From: Ruminococcus sp.
Lineage (GTDB): Bacteria; Bacillota; Clostridia; Oscillospirales; Acutalibacteraceae
Direction: 5' to 3'
Assembly (NCBI GenBank): GCA_017380355.1
Contig: JAFOED010000137.1
Location: forward strand, 1 to 23,738
DNA: 23,738 bases
The translations under genes and the position numbers were made by a program. Under the pieces are notes generated by a model. It was not told where the DNA came from, did no database searches, and saw nothing but the letters and a program-made list of their open reading frames with translations. This document shows positions 23,118-23,738 of the stretch, piece after piece (positions within the stretch are counted from its first letter, which is position 1; every line of letters starts with the position of its first letter).

Positions 23118-23738
23118 TTTGTCAGCAGCTAAAAATCTGAATTCCATAAAGTCCATAAACTGGTTCTCGTCAAAGTCGTCGGAGATACAGCGTAAAATCG
23201 CACATTCAACTGAGTTTCTGTAGCAAACCTGAGCGACAGCGCCACCCTCCATTTCACACGCAAGAGCTGAGAATTCGTCAGCGATACTCTGTCGCATTTC
23301 TTTGTGCGCTACGAAAATGTCGCCTGTTGCAATTCTGCCAATCTTAACGTTGGTGTTTTCTAAATTTTCACACGCTTTGAAGAGTTTTTCAGCTACAGCT
23401 TCGCTGACAGGAATATCGATTCTTGTTTCGTCGTTGTACTGGATAAGACCTTTCGGGTCACCCATCTGTGTGCCGTCAAAATCGTGCTGAACACAGTCTT
23501 TTGAGATAACGATGTCGCCGATTTTAAGCTCTCTTGAAATTGAACCTGCGATACCTGAGTTAATGATAACGTCTGGGTTGTATTTATCAATCATAACCTG
23601 AGTGGACATAGCAGCATTTACCTTGCCGATTCCGCACTCGGTCATAACAATTTCTTTACCATTTATCGTGCCCGAAACATACTTCATTTTAGCGTATGTT
23701 TCTTCTTTTTTGTTTTCCAGAAGTTTTGTCAAACCCTC
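23079..23738 (-). CDS. mtnN: MTA/SAH nucleosidase, 5' end outside window
   Basis: Hydrolyses methylthioadenosine and S-adenosylhomocysteine to adenine and the thio-ribose, part of SAM recycling. The frame is open to the window edge (23738), so about 10-20 N-terminal residues, including the first conserved Glu, are missing; an internal TTG at 23732 is not the true start. Visible family motifs are ECGIGKVNAA, INSGIAGSI, DIVISKDCVQHDFDGT, the catalytic-glutamate segment ACEMEGGAVAQVC and the catalytic-aspartate segment RCISDD. It ends in NFLQMC. Homology to Pfs/MtnN is clear. The 3' end lies inside the convergent PH-domain gene. Confidence 0.93.
   Translation of the reverse strand, partial: EGLTKLLENKKEETYAKMKYVSGTINGKEIVMTECGIGKVNAAMSTQVMIDKYNPDVIINSGIAGSISRELKIGDIVISKDCVQHDFDGTQMGDPKGLIQYNDETRIDIPVSEAVAEKLFKACENLENTNVKIGRIATGDIFVAHKEMRQSIADEFSALACEMEGGAVAQVCYRNSVECAILRCISDDFDENQFMDFMEFRFLAADKSIAAIKNFLQMC

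Noticed and set aside
1..23738. Mobile elements, CRISPR repeats, tRNA or rRNA genes
   Set aside because: I found no transposase or integrase motif, no regularly spaced repeats, and no cloverleaf or rRNA-like sequence; all larger frames are assigned to chromosomal genes.

Overview
This window comes from a spore-forming, anaerobic low-to-moderate GC Firmicute, most likely class Clostridia and perhaps an Oscillospiraceae/Ruminococcaceae-type genome. The main evidence is an rnf operon in the clostridial order CDGEAB, a spoVAE sporulation gene with a forespore-type (sigma-G) promoter, a CIRCE/HrcA-controlled hrcA-grpE-dnaK-dnaJ cluster, strong AGGAGG ribosome binding sites and bacillus-like sigma-A promoters. 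The genus is an inference. I saw no insertion sequence, prophage, CRISPR array, tRNA or rRNA. No gene-free stretch exceeds 300 bases; the longest is 15111-15394.

Layout. (1) 22-2646, minus: valS, with its own near-consensus promoter and only a short leader. (2) 2784-7626, minus: a four-gene operon encoding an uncharacterised ABC-2 exporter related to the Bacteroidetes Gld system: ATPase, six-helix permease, GldG-like protein and DUF4340 protein. The genes are coupled by 1-nt stop/start overlaps (TGATG, TAATG) or short gaps, and a terminator ends the operon. (3) 7831-12853, minus: rnfCDGEAB, the ion-translocating ferredoxin:NAD+ oxidoreductase, with a strong extended -10 sigma-A promoter upstream of rnfC and a terminator after rnfB. 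(4) 12999-13352, plus: an orphan spoVAE, divergent from rnfC, with a sigma-G-type promoter whose -35 lies 3 bp from the -35 of the rnf promoter. (5) 13448-15110, minus: a run of small, separately promoted genes: a 50-aa membrane peptide, a 151-aa membrane protein, rpsT and a 97-aa membrane protein. (6) 15349-20143, plus: CIRCE, hrcA, grpE, dnaK, dnaJ, terminator. (7) 20147-23117, plus: prmA, an unknown acidic-tailed membrane protein, an Mrp/Nbp35 iron-sulfur carrier ATPase and a bPH2-type membrane protein. (8) 23079-23738, minus: the 3' part of an MTA/SAH nucleosidase gene, overlapping the end of the PH gene tail-to-tail and cut by the window edge.

How the parts work together. Rnf couples reduced ferredoxin oxidation to NAD+ reduction and ion pumping, the usual respiratory energy module of anaerobic clostridia. 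The dnaK cluster is the class I heat-shock operon under HrcA feedback. ValS, S20 and PrmA belong to translation. SpoVAE takes part in dipicolinic acid movement in the forming spore. Least understood are the Gld-like exporter, the three small membrane proteins, the acidic-tailed membrane protein, and the shared rnf/spoVAE control region, where a vegetative and a forespore promoter sit back to back.
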